Source: Actinomadura coerulea (lineage in GTDB: Bacteria > Actinomycetota > Actinomycetes > Streptosporangiales > Streptosporangiaceae). Taken from it: a stretch of DNA of 64,000 nucleotides. Positions 25,589 to 37,418 of this stretch are shown here, one piece after another. The notes beneath the pieces were generated by a model. The model was not told the origin of the DNA and ran no database searches. It worked only from the letters and a program-made list of their open reading frames with translations. Position numbers and translations under genes: made by a program. Where the stretch lies: the NCBI RefSeq assembly GCF_014208105.1, contig NZ_JACHMQ010000001.1:1-64000 (forward strand), in the 5' to 3' direction. Positions within the stretch are counted from its first letter, which is position 1, and each line of letters opens with the position of its first letter.

Positions 25589-27388
25589 TCAGGAGCGCTT
25601 CGGCGCCGGGTACGGGACGGCTTTCAGCAGCGCGGGCTTCAGCATGTCGCCGACCTGGGCGTAGGGCAGCACGTCGTCCAGCTGCCCGCACGCCGACTCG
25701 TACCCCAGGGTCGAGAGGTAGAAGGCCACGCGCAGCCCCGTCGGGGTGAGGGCCATGGTGACCTCGCCGGACCTGACGAACGCGGACGGGTTGTCGGTGC
25801 CCTGCGGCAGGCCGGCGCCGCTCGGCCCGCCCCTGCCGCAGTAGGCGCCGCCGGGCTGGCGGGCCTTGATCCTGCGGTCCAGCGGCTGGAGGCCCTGCCC
25901 GCTCGGGGTGCGGAAGAGGTCGAGCGGCCGGTAGGACGCGCCGGTCCGCAGGTCGACGGTCGCCGCCTGCGACTGGTCCCAGCCCGTCCCGCGCTCCCCG
26001 CGCAGCTCGACCTTGTACCAGACGGACAGCAGCCGGTCGCCGCGCAGGAGGATCTCCGGCGTCACGACGTCGGTGTAGGCGCCGCGACCGATGTCCTTCA
26101 GGCCGTTGCGGGTCTTCGCCCAGCGCTGTTCGAGCGGCGCCCGCAACGCCTGGTTGATCTTCCGGTTGAGCGCGGCGTCCCCGCCCGTGACGCGCGCGAC
26201 GCGGCCCTGCGCCTGGAACGTCGTCCCACGGCCGATGTCCCGCCGCGGCTCGCTGAGCGCCACCAGCCGCGCGACGATCGGCTTGGGCGCCTCCTCCGCC
26301 GTGGCGACGTAGACCGCCGCGCCGCCGCCCACGGCCACCGCCGCGGCGCCGCCCGCCACGGCCGCCGTGCCCTTCACGCCGAGCGTGCCGATGACGCCCT
26401 TGCCCGCCGCGCCCGCCGCGCCGGCGCCGCCCGTCCCGGCGGCGCCCCCCGACCCGGCGGCCCCGGCGGCGCCCGCGGCCCCGGCCGCCCCCGCCGAGGC
26501 GCCGCCCCCGCCGAGGCCGAGCGCCGTCAGGGGGAAGAGCACCGACAGCGCCGCGGCGGCGCCCGCGAGCGTGCGGACGCCGCGGCCCTCCCAGTCGGGC
26601 CCGTACGCGCCCGCCGCGACCGACTCCAGTTCGGAGACGAACGCGGCGGCGCCCATCGGACGGTCCCACGGGTTCTTCGCCAGCCCGCGCTCGATCAGCG
26701 GGCGGAGCGGCCCGGGGAGGTCTCCCACCGGGATCGGGGCCGTGAGGTGGCGGCCCATCAGCCCGGCCGGGTTCTCGGCGGTGTACGGGCGGCGTCCCGT
26801 CACGCACTCGTAGAACACGCACGCCGCCGCGTACACGTCGGTGGCGGGGGAGGCGGGCTCGTCCCGCCACTGCTCGGGGGCCATGTAGACGGGCGTCCCC
26901 GACCGCCCGGACGCGCCCGCGTCCACCGCGATGCCGAAGTCGATCAGCTTGCTCAGCCCGTCGCCGCGCACGATCACGTTCGCGGGCTTGTAGTCGCGGT
27001 GGACGATGCCGAGGCCGTGCGCGGCGGCGAGGCCGAGCAGCGAGCCCTTGAGCACCGCGAGGGCGGCCTCGGGCGCCAGCGGCCCCCGCTCGGCGAGCAC
27101 CGACTTCAGCGGCGCCCCGTCCACCGCCTCCATGACGATCGCCGCGCCGTCCGGGGTCTCGACGAGCCCGAACAGCTGGGCGACGAACGGGTTGCGCAGC
27201 CGGCTGAGCAGGTCGGCCTCGCCGCGGAACCGCTCGCGGAACTCGGCGTCCCCGGCGAGGGACGGCGCCAGGTACTTGATCGCCGCCGGGCGTCCCGTCG
27301 CGTCGTGCCGCGCGAGCACGACGCGGCCCTGCGCGCCCTCGCCGAGCACTCGGATCTCGCTGTAGCCAGGAACCCGCCAGCCGCCCAT
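25589..27388 (-). CDS. Receptor-like serine/threonine kinase with extracellular RsiV/DUF3298-like domain
   Basis: 599 residues. The kinase domain occupies about 1-260: GEGAQGRVV, Lys38 in AAIKYL, HRDYKPANV (Asp132), DFG (150-152), GTPVYMAPEQW; all catalytic residues are present. After a hydrophobic stretch (about 270-300) comes a Gly/Ala/Ser low-complexity run made of GAA-type repeats, then a second hydrophobic segment near 335-355. The C-terminal ~235-residue domain with VVTPEILLRGDRLLSVWYKV and YRPLDLFRTPSG resembles the DUF3298/RsiV sensor domain and should face outside. ATG at 27388 has GGGGG upstream; the GTG five codons earlier has no site. A kinase of this shape would sense an extracellular ligand. 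Confidence 0.9.
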   Translation of the reverse strand: MGGWRVPGYSEIRVLGEGAQGRVVLARHDATGRPAAIKYLAPSLAGDAEFRERFRGEADLLSRLRNPFVAQLFGLVETPDGAAIVMEAVDGAPLKSVLAERGPLAPEAALAVLKGSLLGLAAAHGLGIVHRDYKPANVIVRGDGLSKLIDFGIAVDAGASGRSGTPVYMAPEQWRDEPASPATDVYAAACVFYECVTGRRPYTAENPAGLMGRHLTAPIPVGDLPGPLRPLIERGLAKNPWDRPMGAAAFVSELESVAAGAYGPDWEGRGVRTLAGAAAALSVLFPLTALGLGGGGASAGAAGAAGAAGAAGSGGAAGTGGAGAAGAAGKGVIGTLGVKGTAAVAGGAAAVAVGGGAAVYVATAEEAPKPIVARLVALSEPRRDIGRGTTFQAQGRVARVTGGDAALNRKINQALRAPLEQRWAKTRNGLKDIGRGAYTDVVTPEILLRGDRLLSVWYKVELRGERGTGWDQSQAATVDLRTGASYRPLDLFRTPSGQGLQPLDRRIKARQPGGAYCGRGGPSGAGLPQGTDNPSAFVRSGEVTMALTPTGLRVAFYLSTLGYESACGQLDDVLPYAQVGDMLKPALLKAVPYPAPKRS

Positions 27389-27436
27389 ACCGCCCCCATG
27401 CACCCGTTGTGGAAGCGGTTATATCGGATGGCGGCC

Positions 27437-28660
27437 TCAGGCGGCGACGGGTTCCGGCCGGGAGTCGCCCGCCGCCGGGGCCTGTGCGGCGGGCTCGGCC
27501 GGGGCGGGGACGGAGATGTCCGCGGTCGCGCGCAGCGGCGCGTACCGGGCGCCCGCCGCGATCAGCAGCGCCAGCACCACGACCACGCCGACGCCGACCC
27601 GCAGGGACGTCGCCTCCGACAGGAAGCCGACCACGACCGGGCCGAGCAGCAGGCCGCCGTAGCCCATCGCGCCGACCTGGGCGACGGCCGCGGCGGGACG
27701 GTCCGGAGCGGCGGAGCCCGCCAGCGAGATCGTGGTCGGCACGACCGTGCAGACCACGAGCCCGGTCACGAAGAACCCGGCGATCGCCACCGCCGGGACG
27801 GGGGCCAGCACGACGATGGTCATGCCGACCGCGGTCCCGAGGCCCGCGCCGACCAGCAGCCGGCGGGTGCCGACCCGCATCCGGACGCGGTCGCCGACGA
27901 GCCGCCCGAGCAGCATCGCCAGCTCGAACACCGGGTAGCCGGCGGCGGCGACGGCCTCGGTCGCGCCGAGCTCGTCGTGCAGCAGCAGCCCGCTCCAGTC
28001 GGCGATCGACCCCTCGGTCATGAACGCGATGAACGCGAGGACGCCGATCAGGTAGACGGCGGCGGGCATCCGGCGCGCCCTGCGGCCCGTCCCGGACGCG
28101 GCGGACGCGGCGGGGTCGGGCAGGTAGGTGCGGCCGAGCGCGAGCCCGGCGGGCACCGACAGGACCGCGGTGACCAGGACGGTCTCGGTGAACCCGAATC
28201 CGGCCGCGGCGGTGGCGACGCCGAACAGGCCGCCGCTCATCGCGCCGACGCACCATCCGGCGTGCATGCCGCTCATGACGGACCGGCGGTACGCCTGCTC
28301 GACGACGCTGCCCTGCGCGTTCATCGCGATGTCGGTGATCCCGAACGTCATGCCGAACAGCGCGACGGCGCCGAGGAGCACGCCGTAGGTGGGGGCGAGC
28401 GCCACCGCCGCGTACGACAGCCCCGTCAGCGGCAGGGCGACCCGGAGGACGGTGCGGCTGCCGGCCCGCGCCATCACGCCGCGCAGCGCCTGCATGGCGG
28501 CGATGGCGCCGAGTCCCCAGACGAGGACGATGATGCCGATCTCGCCTTCGTTCGTCCCGAACTTGCCGGCCAGCGCGGGCATGCGCGCCACCCACACTCC
28601 GGTCAGCAGACCGGCCAGCGCGAAGGTCAGGAACGTCCCCGAACGGGCACGGAACAGCAT
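27437..28660 (-). CDS. MFS transporter
   Basis: 407-residue major facilitator with about 12 hydrophobic segments. The first segment is FLTFALAGLLTGVWVARMPALA; the loop 2-3 motif is reduced. The central FGITDIAMNAQGSVVEQAYRR segment is typical of the YbjJ/fucose-permease-like MFS group (MNAQ motif), whose substrates are often unknown. AGAGGTGA precedes the ATG. The TetR gene immediately upstream on the same strand probably regulates it. The C-terminal 25 residues are Pro/Ala-rich and cytosolic. Efflux of a small molecule is likely, by analogy with TetR-MFS pairs. Confidence 0.92.
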   Translation of the reverse strand: MLFRARSGTFLTFALAGLLTGVWVARMPALAGKFGTNEGEIGIIVLVWGLGAIAAMQALRGVMARAGSRTVLRVALPLTGLSYAAVALAPTYGVLLGAVALFGMTFGITDIAMNAQGSVVEQAYRRSVMSGMHAGWCVGAMSGGLFGVATAAAGFGFTETVLVTAVLSVPAGLALGRTYLPDPAASAASGTGRRARRMPAAVYLIGVLAFIAFMTEGSIADWSGLLLHDELGATEAVAAAGYPVFELAMLLGRLVGDRVRMRVGTRRLLVGAGLGTAVGMTIVVLAPVPAVAIAGFFVTGLVVCTVVPTTISLAGSAAPDRPAAAVAQVGAMGYGGLLLGPVVVGFLSEATSLRVGVGVVVVLALLIAAGARYAPLRATADISVPAPAEPAAQAPAAGDSRPEPVAA

Positions 28661-28715
28661 TGTTCACCTCTTTCTCGTCTCGGCGGGGCTCACCCCGGCG
28701 TGTGGCATGCGTCGC

Positions 28716-28750
28716 CCGCGACGTGCGCCGTCGCGGGACGTGCGCCGTCG
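28716..28750. repeat. Hairpin and 14-bp direct repeat between tetR and MFS genes
   Basis: GACGTGCGCCGTCG occurs twice, at 28720-28733 and 28737-28750, 17 bases apart, with a partial third copy (GACGTG) at 28754. The first copy lies in a perfect 7-bp inverted repeat CCGCGAC/GTCGCGG (28716-28736). It sits 56-90 bases upstream of the MFS start, where a regulator could bind, or it may form an RNA hairpin. Confidence 0.5.
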
Positions 28751-28812
28751 TGTGACGTGGGTCATGGAACGCTCCAAACCCGTGCGGGTCCGGAGCGTCC
28801 GGAAGGGTGGTC

Positions 28813-28830
28813 GGGGCGCGTGCGCGCCCC
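28813..28830. terminator. Hairpin directly after the tetR stop
   Basis: GGGGCGCG-TG-CGCGCCCC, fully complementary arms (in RNA about 7 bp with a 4-base loop), starting 5 bases past the tetR stop on the minus strand. It may partly terminate the tetR transcript before the MFS gene. Confidence 0.5.
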
Positions 28831-28835
28831 CGGCG

Positions 28836-29357
28836 TCAGCGCTCCAGCAACCCCAGAAGCCGCTGTTTCAGCGCTCTGAGCTGCGCGGCGTCGTACAGCC
28901 CGGGATCATGGCTGACCACCTCCCACAGGCCCTCGGCCGCCAGCCGGACGACCGCCGCGTCGCCCGGGTCGGGATCGTCCGCCGGGTCGCGGCCGTGCCA
29001 GCGGCGCATCGCCTCGTTCAGCGGCTCGGCCTGCTCGGGGTCGGCGGCCGCGGCCGTGATGGCCGACCACCGCCGGTAGGCGCGGGCCTCGCCGGTGAGG
29101 ATCTCGAACGTGGCCTCGACGTAGGCCCGGGTGTAGGACCCCGGCGTGCCGTCGTCGTAGGAGGCGATCAGGCCGTCGAACTCCTCGATGACCCGCGCCA
29201 CCATGGCCCGGACGAGCGCCTCCTTGTTGGGGAAGTGGTAGAGCAGCCCTCCCTTGCTGACGCCGGCGCGGTCGGCGACCGCGCTGAGCGTCAGCGCCTG
29301 CGTCCCCTGCTCGAAGAGCACGGACTCTGCGGCGTCCAAGAGGGCTTCCCGTTTCAT
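28836..29357 (-). CDS. TetR-family transcriptional regulator
   Basis: 173 residues. The N-terminal helix-turn-helix is canonical: ALLDAAESVLFEQGTQALTLSAVA, then DRAGVSKGGLLYHFPNKEALVRAMV. The C-terminal ligand domain (about 75-170) resembles the TetR_C group with QLRALKQRLLGLLER at the end. AAGGA precedes the ATG. It lies directly upstream of the MFS exporter on the same strand and probably represses it and itself through the TACCG/CGGTA repeat found 14 bases upstream of its start. The inducer is unknown. Confidence 0.93.
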   Translation of the reverse strand: MKREALLDAAESVLFEQGTQALTLSAVADRAGVSKGGLLYHFPNKEALVRAMVARVIEEFDGLIASYDDGTPGSYTRAYVEATFEILTGEARAYRRWSAITAAAADPEQAEPLNEAMRRWHGRDPADDPDPGDAAVVRLAAEGLWEVVSHDPGLYDAAQLRALKQRLLGLLER

Positions 29358-29370
29358 GACGTCCTTACTG

Positions 29371-29386
29371 TACCGGCTGGACGGTA
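29371..29386. promoter_or_regulatory. Probable TetR operator
   Basis: Inverted repeat TACCG-GCTGGA-CGGTA 14 bases upstream of tetR, inside GTACCGGCTGGACGGTATAC. Spacing and position fit autorepression by the adjacent TetR protein. Confidence 0.55.
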
Positions 29387-29497
29387 TACGGCCAACAGCG
29401 GGCAGCGCCCGGCTATTCCACCCTGTCAGGGGGCGGGTTCCGGCCGTCCCGCCGGGCCCCGGGAGGGAACAGGAAGGGCGCGGATACTGTTGTCCGC

Positions 29498-30676
29498 GTG
29501 GTGACCTACCTCGACCATGCGGCGACCACCCCGATGCTGCCCGAGGCCATCGAGGCGATGACGGCGGAGCTGCGCGAGCTCGGCAACCCCTCCTCGCTGC
29601 ACGCGGCGGGCCGGCGCGCCCGGCGCGTCGTCGAGGAGTCCCGCGAGCTCATCGCCGAGGCGTTCGGCGCCCGCCCGAGCGAGGTCGTGTTCACCTCCGG
29701 CGGCACCGAGGCCGACAACCTCGCGGTCAAGGGGATCTACTGGGCGCGCCGCGCCGCCGACCCGGCCCGCACCCGCGTGCTCGTCGGCGCCGTCGAGCAC
29801 CACGCCGTCCTGGACGCGGTCCAGTGGCTCGCCGGCCACGAGGGCGCCCGGGTCGACGTCGTCCCGGTGGACGGGCTCGGCCGCGTCACCCCGGACGCCC
29901 TGCGCGAACTGCTCGGCTCCGGCGACGACGTGGCCCTCGCCACCGTGATGTGGGCCAACAACGAGGTCGGCACCGTCCAGCCCGTCGCCGAGCTGGCCGC
30001 CGCCGCCGGCGAGCGCGGCGTCCCCCTGCACACCGACGCCGTCCAGGCCGCGGGGCAGCTGCCCGTCGGGTTCGCGGCGAGCGGCGCGCAGGCCCTGACC
30101 ATCACCGGCCACAAGCTCGGCGGCCCGGTCGGCGTCGGCGCCCTGCTGCTGGCCAAGCCGAAGCCGCCGGTGTTCCTCGACCCGGTGCCGCTGCTGCACG
30201 GCGGCGGGCAGGAGCGCGACGTCCGCTCCGGCACCCTCGACGCCCCCGCCATCGCCGGGTTCGCCGCCGCCGTCCAGGCCGCGGTCGCCCGCCGCGAGGC
30301 CGAGGCGGCCCGCCTCGCCGGGCTGCGCGACGAGCTGATCGCCGCCGTGCGGGACGCCGTCCCCGAGGCGGTGCTGAACGGCGACCCGGACGACCGCCTC
30401 CCCGGGAACGCGCACTTCTCCTTCCCCGGCTGCGAGGGCGACGCCCTGCTCATGCTGCTGGACGCGCGCGGCATCGCCTGCTCCACCGGTTCGGCGTGCT
30501 CGGCGGGCGTCTCCCAGCCCAGCCACGTCCTGGTCGCCATGGACGCCGGGGCCGAGCGGGCCCGCGGCTCGCTGCGCTTCTCCCTCGGCCACACCAGCAC
30601 CGAGGCCGACGTGAAGGCCCTCGCCGACGCCATCGGCCCGGTCGTCGAGCGCGCCCGCCGCGCGGGCCTCAGCTGA
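29498..30676 (+). CDS. Cysteine desulfurase (NifS/IscS class)
   Basis: 392-residue PLP enzyme that mobilises sulfur from cysteine as an enzyme persulfide. It starts [17 protein letters not shown] contacts appear in [27 protein letters not shown] and HTDAVQA, and the Schiff-base lysine is in [12 protein letters not shown]. The catalytic Cys is in [18 protein letters not shown], the flexible-loop motif of class I desulfurases. GTG at 29498 is the start. Located 2 kb before mnmA, it is the likely sulfur donor for tRNA 2-thiouridine as well as Fe-S assembly. A class II (SufS) identity is excluded by the SSGSACS-like loop. Confidence 0.95.
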   Translation: MVTYLDHAATTPMLPEAIEAMTAELRELGNPSSLHAAGRRARRVVEESRELIAEAFGARPSEVVFTSGGTEADNLAVKGIYWARRAADPARTRVLVGAVEHHAVLDAVQWLAGHEGARVDVVPVDGLGRVTPDALRELLGSGDDVALATVMWANNEVGTVQPVAELAAAAGERGVPLHTDAVQAAGQLPVGFAASGAQALTITGHKLGGPVGVGALLLAKPKPPVFLDPVPLLHGGGQERDVRSGTLDAPAIAGFAAAVQAAVARREAEAARLAGLRDELIAAVRDAVPEAVLNGDPDDRLPGNAHFSFPGCEGDALLMLLDARGIACSTGSACSAGVSQPSHVLVAMDAGAERARGSLRFSLGHTSTEADVKALADAIGPVVERARRAGLS

Positions 30677-30709
30677 CCCTGGTTTGACCGTCCCTTGAAC
30701 GGGGACAGC

Positions 30710-31543
30710 GTGCCCGTGACGACGGATGTGAGCGACGGGCTCAAGCAGGCGGCGGGACACCCCTGGTTCCACCACATGTCCCGGGTGGGGCTGGTCGCGC
30801 GCGGCCTGCTGTACCTCCTCATCGGCTGGCTGGCCCTCCAGGTCGCCCTCGGCGGAGGCGGGAAGGAGGCCGACCGCACGGGCGCGCTGGAGACCATCGC
30901 CGACAAACCGGGCGGCGTCGTCCTCATCGCGCTGATGGCGGTCGGTTTCGCCGCGCTCGTCCTCTGGCAGGTCGCCGAGGCCCTGCTCGGCCGCCCCGTC
31001 CCGGACGGGGACAAGGCGACCAAGCGCCTGATGTCGGCCGCACGCGCCGTCATCTACGCGGTCGCGTTCGCCGGGACCCTCGCGTTCCTCTTCGGCCACC
31101 ACGGCTCGTCGAGCGACAAGCAGTCCAAGACCTACACCGCGCGGCTCATGGACGCGCCCGGCGGCCGCTGGCTCGTCCTGGCGGTCGCGGTGGGCTTCGT
31201 CGTCGTGGGCGCGGTCATGGTCGTGAACGCCTTCCGGCACAAGTTCATGAAGGAACTGAAGTCGTGGGAGATGGGCGGGACCGCCCGCCGCGTCGTCAAG
31301 CCCCTCGCGATCGTCGGCAACACCGCCCGCGGCCTCGTGATCGCCGCCGTCGGCGCCTTCCTCGCCTACGCGGCCGTCAGCTTCCAGCCCGACAAGGCCC
31401 AGGGACTGGACGGCGCCCTCCGCGAGTTCGCCTCCACCCCCGCCGGTCCCTGGGGCCTGGCCGCCGTAGCCCTCGGCGTCATCACCTTCGGCCTCTACAA
31501 CTTCTGCGAAGCCCGCTACCGCAAGGTAGACGCGAGCAACTAG
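30710..31543 (+). CDS. DUF1206 membrane protein
   Basis: 277 residues with six hydrophobic segments arranged as three repeats of a two-helix unit, each beginning with an RxGLxARGLLYLLIG-like helix (VGLVARGLLYLLIGW, ARAVIYAVAFAG, GNTARGLVIAAVGAF), which is the DUF1206 signature. Function unknown; inner membrane. The GTG at 30710 is preceded by GGGGA; a GTG six bases later and a TTG at 30695 are alternatives. It follows the cysteine desulfurase by 33 bases in the same direction. The acidic/polar loop GGGGKEADRTGALETIA joins the first two helices. Confidence 0.88.
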   Translation: MPVTTDVSDGLKQAAGHPWFHHMSRVGLVARGLLYLLIGWLALQVALGGGGKEADRTGALETIADKPGGVVLIALMAVGFAALVLWQVAEALLGRPVPDGDKATKRLMSAARAVIYAVAFAGTLAFLFGHHGSSSDKQSKTYTARLMDAPGGRWLVLAVAVGFVVVGAVMVVNAFRHKFMKELKSWEMGGTARRVVKPLAIVGNTARGLVIAAVGAFLAYAAVSFQPDKAQGLDGALREFASTPAGPWGLAAVALGVITFGLYNFCEARYRKVDASN

Positions 31544-31554
31544 TCCCCCGGGCG

Positions 31555-32640
31555 TTACGGCTGGTAGGGGGCGAGGGCTCGCCAGCCGGGGTCGTTGGTG
31601 GAGGCGACCTTGGCCTTGCCCTCCGACCAGCCCGCGGCCAGCTGGTCGAGCTCGGAGATGACGCCGGAGTCGGGGTCGGCGTACAGGTGGAAGACGCGCA
31701 GGCCGTCGCCGGTCTCGCGGACGGCGAGGACGGCGCGGTCGCCGAGCTTGGCGAGCTTCTTCTCGAACGCGCGCAGCGCGCCCGACGACGGCTCGACGGG
31801 GAGCCGGTCGGGGTTGCTGTTGGCGTACGGGACGCTGATCGCCACATGCAGGTCGCAGAGCGGGTAGTCCTGCCGGTGCAGCGGGAACCGGGCGCCGAGG
31901 CGGGCGGGGTGGCCGCGGGGCGTGCGGCCCTCGCCGGTCAGCCACGCGGGCTCGGCGAACGGCTCGGAGATCTGCTCCACCACCGCGGACAGCATGGACG
32001 GCGGCAGGGAGTCGATCGGCGCCTCGGTCGCGATCGAGACCTCGCCGATCCAGCGGGCCACGTCGTCCTCCCCGAGCGCCCAGTGCAGGACGTTCAGGGC
32101 GACCTGGAGCTGCTGCTCCTCGGAGACGAACAGGAAGTCGGGGTGGTAGGCGGTGATGTGCACGCGGGCGCGGTCGGCGTCGGCGCGCATGCCGAGCCGG
32201 ACGTACTCCAGGTCGAACTCGTGGTCGCCGAGGATGAGGTCCTGGCCGAGCATCTCCGGGTCGGCCTGGCGGGACGGGTGGAAGCTCCAGCCGCCCGCGG
32301 CGGAGCCGGCCGGGGCGGAGCGCGCCCAGCGCTCGGTCACGCCGCGCAGTTCCGGATCGCCGCCGCCGGTGACGGTCAGCGAGGGGTTGCGGTCGTCGGC
32401 GCCCCCGATCTCCCACTGGAGCCCGGGGTGGATCCTGTGGACCCGGCGGGACAGCTCCTCCATCGTGTCGGCGGACAGGCCCTCGCCGGGCACGGCCGGA
32501 TCGGACTCCTCGGACTGCTCCGGCCCGGCGGCCAGCGAGGCCTCGATCGTCGGGCGGGCCTGGGCCCACCACTCCCAGAACTCGCTGATGGCGGGCGGTG
32601 CGGCGGCGGACGCCTCGCGCGGACGACGGAAGATTCCCAT
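31555..32640 (-). CDS. Uncharacterised DUF695-like protein
   Basis: 361 residues, cytoplasmic by composition, with no membrane segment or signal. A Pro/Ala-rich N-terminal stretch is followed by [22 protein letters not shown], a central alpha/beta region, and a C-terminal ~120-residue half ([22 protein letters not shown]) resembling DUF695 proteins, whose function is unknown. It is convergent with the DUF1206 gene and divergent from mnmA. ATG at 32640 is the only sensible start (MGIFRRPRE). Assignment to DUF695 is tentative; the gene is clearly real by codon use. Confidence 0.75.
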   Translation of the reverse strand: MGIFRRPREASAAAPPAISEFWEWWAQARPTIEASLAAGPEQSEESDPAVPGEGLSADTMEELSRRVHRIHPGLQWEIGGADDRNPSLTVTGGGDPELRGVTERWARSAPAGSAAGGWSFHPSRQADPEMLGQDLILGDHEFDLEYVRLGMRADADRARVHITAYHPDFLFVSEEQQLQVALNVLHWALGEDDVARWIGEVSIATEAPIDSLPPSMLSAVVEQISEPFAEPAWLTGEGRTPRGHPARLGARFPLHRQDYPLCDLHVAISVPYANSNPDRLPVEPSSGALRAFEKKLAKLGDRAVLAVRETGDGLRVFHLYADPDSGVISELDQLAAGWSEGKAKVASTNDPGWRALAPYQP

Positions 32641-32707
32641 AGCGGCCCCAATCGTACGCGGAAATGGAGTCGGGGGACCGGGCCACGCCGCGTACGCTCG
32701 AAGGACT

Positions 32708-33784
32708 ATGCCCCTTCGCGTACTTGCCGCCATGTCGGGCGGCGTCGACTCCGCCGTGGCCGCCGCCCGCGCCGCCGAGGCCGGGCACGATGTGACCGGC
32801 GTCCACATGGCCCTGTCCAGCAACCCCCGGTCGTACCGGACGGGGGCGCGCGGCTGCTGCACCCTGGAGGACTCCAGGGACGCCCGCCGCGCCGCCGACG
32901 TGATCGGCATCCCGTTCTACGTGTGGGATCTCGCCGAGCGCTTCCACCGGGACGTGGTGGAGGACTTCGTCAGCGAGTACGCGGCGGGCCGCACCCCGAA
33001 CCCGTGCCTGCGCTGCAACGAGAAGATCAAGTTCGCGGCGCTGCTGGACCGCGCGATGGCGCTCGGGTTCGACGCCGTCTGCACCGGCCACTACGCGCGG
33101 CTGGACGGCGGCGTCCTGCGGCGCGGCGTCGACGCGGGCAAGGACCAGTCCTACGTGCTGGCCGTCTGCACGCCCGAGCAGCTCGCGCACGCGCTGTTCC
33201 CGCTCGGCGACACCTCCAAGGCCGACATCCGGCTGGAGGCTGAGCGGCGCGGCCTCCAGGTCGCCGACAAGCCCGACAGCCACGACATCTGCTTCATCGC
33301 CGACGGCGACACGCGCGGCTTCCTCGCCGAGCGGCTGGGGTCGGCGCCCGGCCCGATCGTCGACGCCGACGGCAACGAGGTCGGCGAGCACGACGGCGCC
33401 TACGCCTACACGATCGGCCAGCGCAAGGGCCTGCGGATCGGCACCCCGGCGCCGGACGGGCGGCCCCGCTACGTCCTGGACATCTCCCCGGTCACGAACA
33501 CCGTCACGGTGGGGCCGCGCGAGTCCCTGGACGTCCACGAGCTCACCGGCGAGCGCCCGGTGTGGCTGAGCGAGGCCCCGCGGGGCCCGTTCGACTGCCA
33601 GGTCCAGCTCCGCGCGCACGGCGAGGTCTACGCCTGCACGGCCGAGCAGACCGGGGACGAGCTGCGCGTCCGCCTCACCACCCCCGCCCGGGGCGTGGCG
33701 ACCGGCCAGGCCGCCGTCCTCTACGACGGCGACCGCGTCCTCGGGTCGGCCACGATCGCCGAGACCGCCCGCGTCCCCGCCTGA
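32708..33784 (+). CDS. mnmA: tRNA-specific 2-thiouridylase MnmA
   Basis: 358 residues. The enzyme activates U34 of tRNA Lys/Glu/Gln with ATP and transfers sulfur to position 2. The PP-loop is [14 protein letters not shown]. The first catalytic Cys is in [12 protein letters not shown] and the second in [23 protein letters not shown] is the tRNA-contact motif. The C-terminal beta domains are complete. ATG at 32708 has AAGGA close by. Sulfur probably comes from the cysteine desulfurase at 29498. It is followed by a possible 60-residue gene and the methionine-synthase-like gene. Confidence 0.97.
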   Translation: MPLRVLAAMSGGVDSAVAAARAAEAGHDVTGVHMALSSNPRSYRTGARGCCTLEDSRDARRAADVIGIPFYVWDLAERFHRDVVEDFVSEYAAGRTPNPCLRCNEKIKFAALLDRAMALGFDAVCTGHYARLDGGVLRRGVDAGKDQSYVLAVCTPEQLAHALFPLGDTSKADIRLEAERRGLQVADKPDSHDICFIADGDTRGFLAERLGSAPGPIVDADGNEVGEHDGAYAYTIGQRKGLRIGTPAPDGRPRYVLDISPVTNTVTVGPRESLDVHELTGERPVWLSEAPRGPFDCQVQLRAHGEVYACTAEQTGDELRVRLTTPARGVATGQAAVLYDGDRVLGSATIAETARVPA

Positions 33785-33789
33785 CCAGG

Positions 33790-33972
33790 GTGTCCCGGGA
33801 CGATCTCCTGGGAGGATGCGATGCGGTTCGGTGTCTCGACGTCCGTGACCGACGAGGGAATCGGCTGACGGTGTTCGCCGTCCCGGGCAGGTCGGAGGCC
33901 GTCGCCGAGCTGGAGGCGGCGGGCGCCGACGGCACGCTCCGCCACCTCGACCGGCTCGCCGCGCTGCTGTGA
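33790..33972 (+). CDS. Possible 60-residue protein
   Basis: GTG at 33790, five bases after the mnmA stop, opens a 60-codon frame (MSRDDLLGGCDAVRCLDV..., ending RHLDRLAALL). Codon third positions are G/C-rich as in real genes, and the frame fills the mnmA to methionine-synthase gap. The middle segment GNRLTVFAVPGRSEAVAELE looks like two short strands and a helix. No family recognised. No ribosome site is obvious, so it would depend on coupling to mnmA. It could be chance. Confidence 0.45.
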   Translation: MSRDDLLGGCDAVRCLDVRDRRGNRLTVFAVPGRSEAVAELEAAGADGTLRHLDRLAALL

Positions 33973-34005
33973 TCGCCGTGCCGCGGCGCCGATAGGGTTT
34001 GCAGG

Positions 34006-35007
34006 GTGACGAGCTTTCCGTGGCGGGCCGGGACGGCGACCGGCGTCGGGTCGTATCCGGGGGAGGACCCGGCCGAGGCGCTGCGGATCGTCCTCGGCGA
34101 GCTGCCCGAGCTGCCGCACCTGCCCGAGCTGCCCGCCCGCGGCGCCGGGGCCGACCTCGCCGGGCGGACCGCCGGGCTGCTGGTCGAGATGCCCGTGCAC
34201 CTGGAGCCGTCCGGCTGGCGGTTCTCCGACCGCCCGGGACGCGACACGCAGCGCTCCCGCGACCACCTCGCCCGCGACCTGGACGTCCTGGAGGAGGTCG
34301 CGGGCGGCCACGACGGGCCGTTCAAGATCCAGGTCTGCGGGCCGTGGACGCTGGCCGCCTCGATCGAGCTGCGGCACGGCGACCGGGCGCTGAAGGACCC
34401 CGGCGCCGTCCGGGACCTGACCGCCTCCCTGGCCGAGGGCGTCGCCGGGCACGTCGCCGACGTCCGGCGGCGGCTCCCGGCGGCTCAGATCGTCCTCCAG
34501 CTGGACGAACCCGGCCTGCCCGCCGCGCTCGCCGGGACCGTCCCGACCGCCAGCGGGTTCTCGCGGCTCCGGGCGATCGAGGCGCCGGTCGCCGAGGACG
34601 CACTGCGCACGGTGATCGACGCGGCGGACGCCTACCCCGTCGTGCACTGCTGCGCCCGGAACGTCCCCTACGACCTCCTGCGCGGCGCCGGGGCGAAGGC
34701 TCTCTCGGTCGACCTGCGGCTGGTGCCGAGGCGCGACGACGACGCGGTGGGTGAGGCGATCGACGCGGGGATCGCCCTGTTCCTCGGCGCGGTGCCCGCG
34801 ACCGACGCCGCCCTGCCGTCCCTCAAGGAGACCGCCGAGCCGGTCCGGGAGCTGTGGCGCCGCTTCGGCTTCCCGGCCCAGCGGCTGGCCGAACAAGTCG
34901 TGATCACCCCGGCCTGCGGCATGGCGGGCGCCTCCCCCCGCCACGTCCGCGCGGCCCTCAAGCGCTGCCGTGACACCGCCCGCATGCTCCACGAAGCGGC
35001 TCTTTAG
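34006..35007 (+). CDS. Methionine synthase-like protein (MetE C-terminal/UROD fold)
   Basis: 333 residues, about the size of the catalytic half of cobalamin-independent methionine synthase. It starts with TGVGSYPGEDPAEALR and has LDEPGLPAAL in the barrel. Zinc ligands are visible as His/Cys in VVHCCARNVPYD and Cys in ITPACGMAGASP. Such short MetE-core proteins transfer methyl groups from a folate, corrinoid or other donor, and the actual substrate is uncertain. GTG at 34006 has no ribosome site but a TAGGGT hexamer ends 7 bases before it, so a leaderless mRNA is likely. The position between mnmA and ligA is conserved in actinomycetes. Confidence 0.85.
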   Translation: MTSFPWRAGTATGVGSYPGEDPAEALRIVLGELPELPHLPELPARGAGADLAGRTAGLLVEMPVHLEPSGWRFSDRPGRDTQRSRDHLARDLDVLEEVAGGHDGPFKIQVCGPWTLAASIELRHGDRALKDPGAVRDLTASLAEGVAGHVADVRRRLPAAQIVLQLDEPGLPAALAGTVPTASGFSRLRAIEAPVAEDALRTVIDAADAYPVVHCCARNVPYDLLRGAGAKALSVDLRLVPRRDDDAVGEAIDAGIALFLGAVPATDAALPSLKETAEPVRELWRRFGFPAQRLAEQVVITPACGMAGASPRHVRAALKRCRDTARMLHEAAL

Positions 35008-37227
<2,220 letters not shown>

Positions 37228-37418
37228 CACGGCGTGGTTGCGGGTAGTTCGACCAGGGTTGCGTTACTCAGGGGTACACTTCCACTACCCAGCGACGAGG
37301 GACGGACGTGGAAAGGAAATAACGGAACGTACGCAACCGGTTTCGCGAAGTTGAGCGAAGGCCGTACCCTCCCTCACATCACGACCCACACCTGAAATCT
37401 CCGGACGTAACACCCGGG

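Noticed and set aside
29426..33619. Nearly 1400-codon open frame on the minus strand
   Set aside because: It runs antisense across the cysteine desulfurase, DUF1206 and mnmA genes and through another frame of the DUF695-like gene, so it cannot be real.
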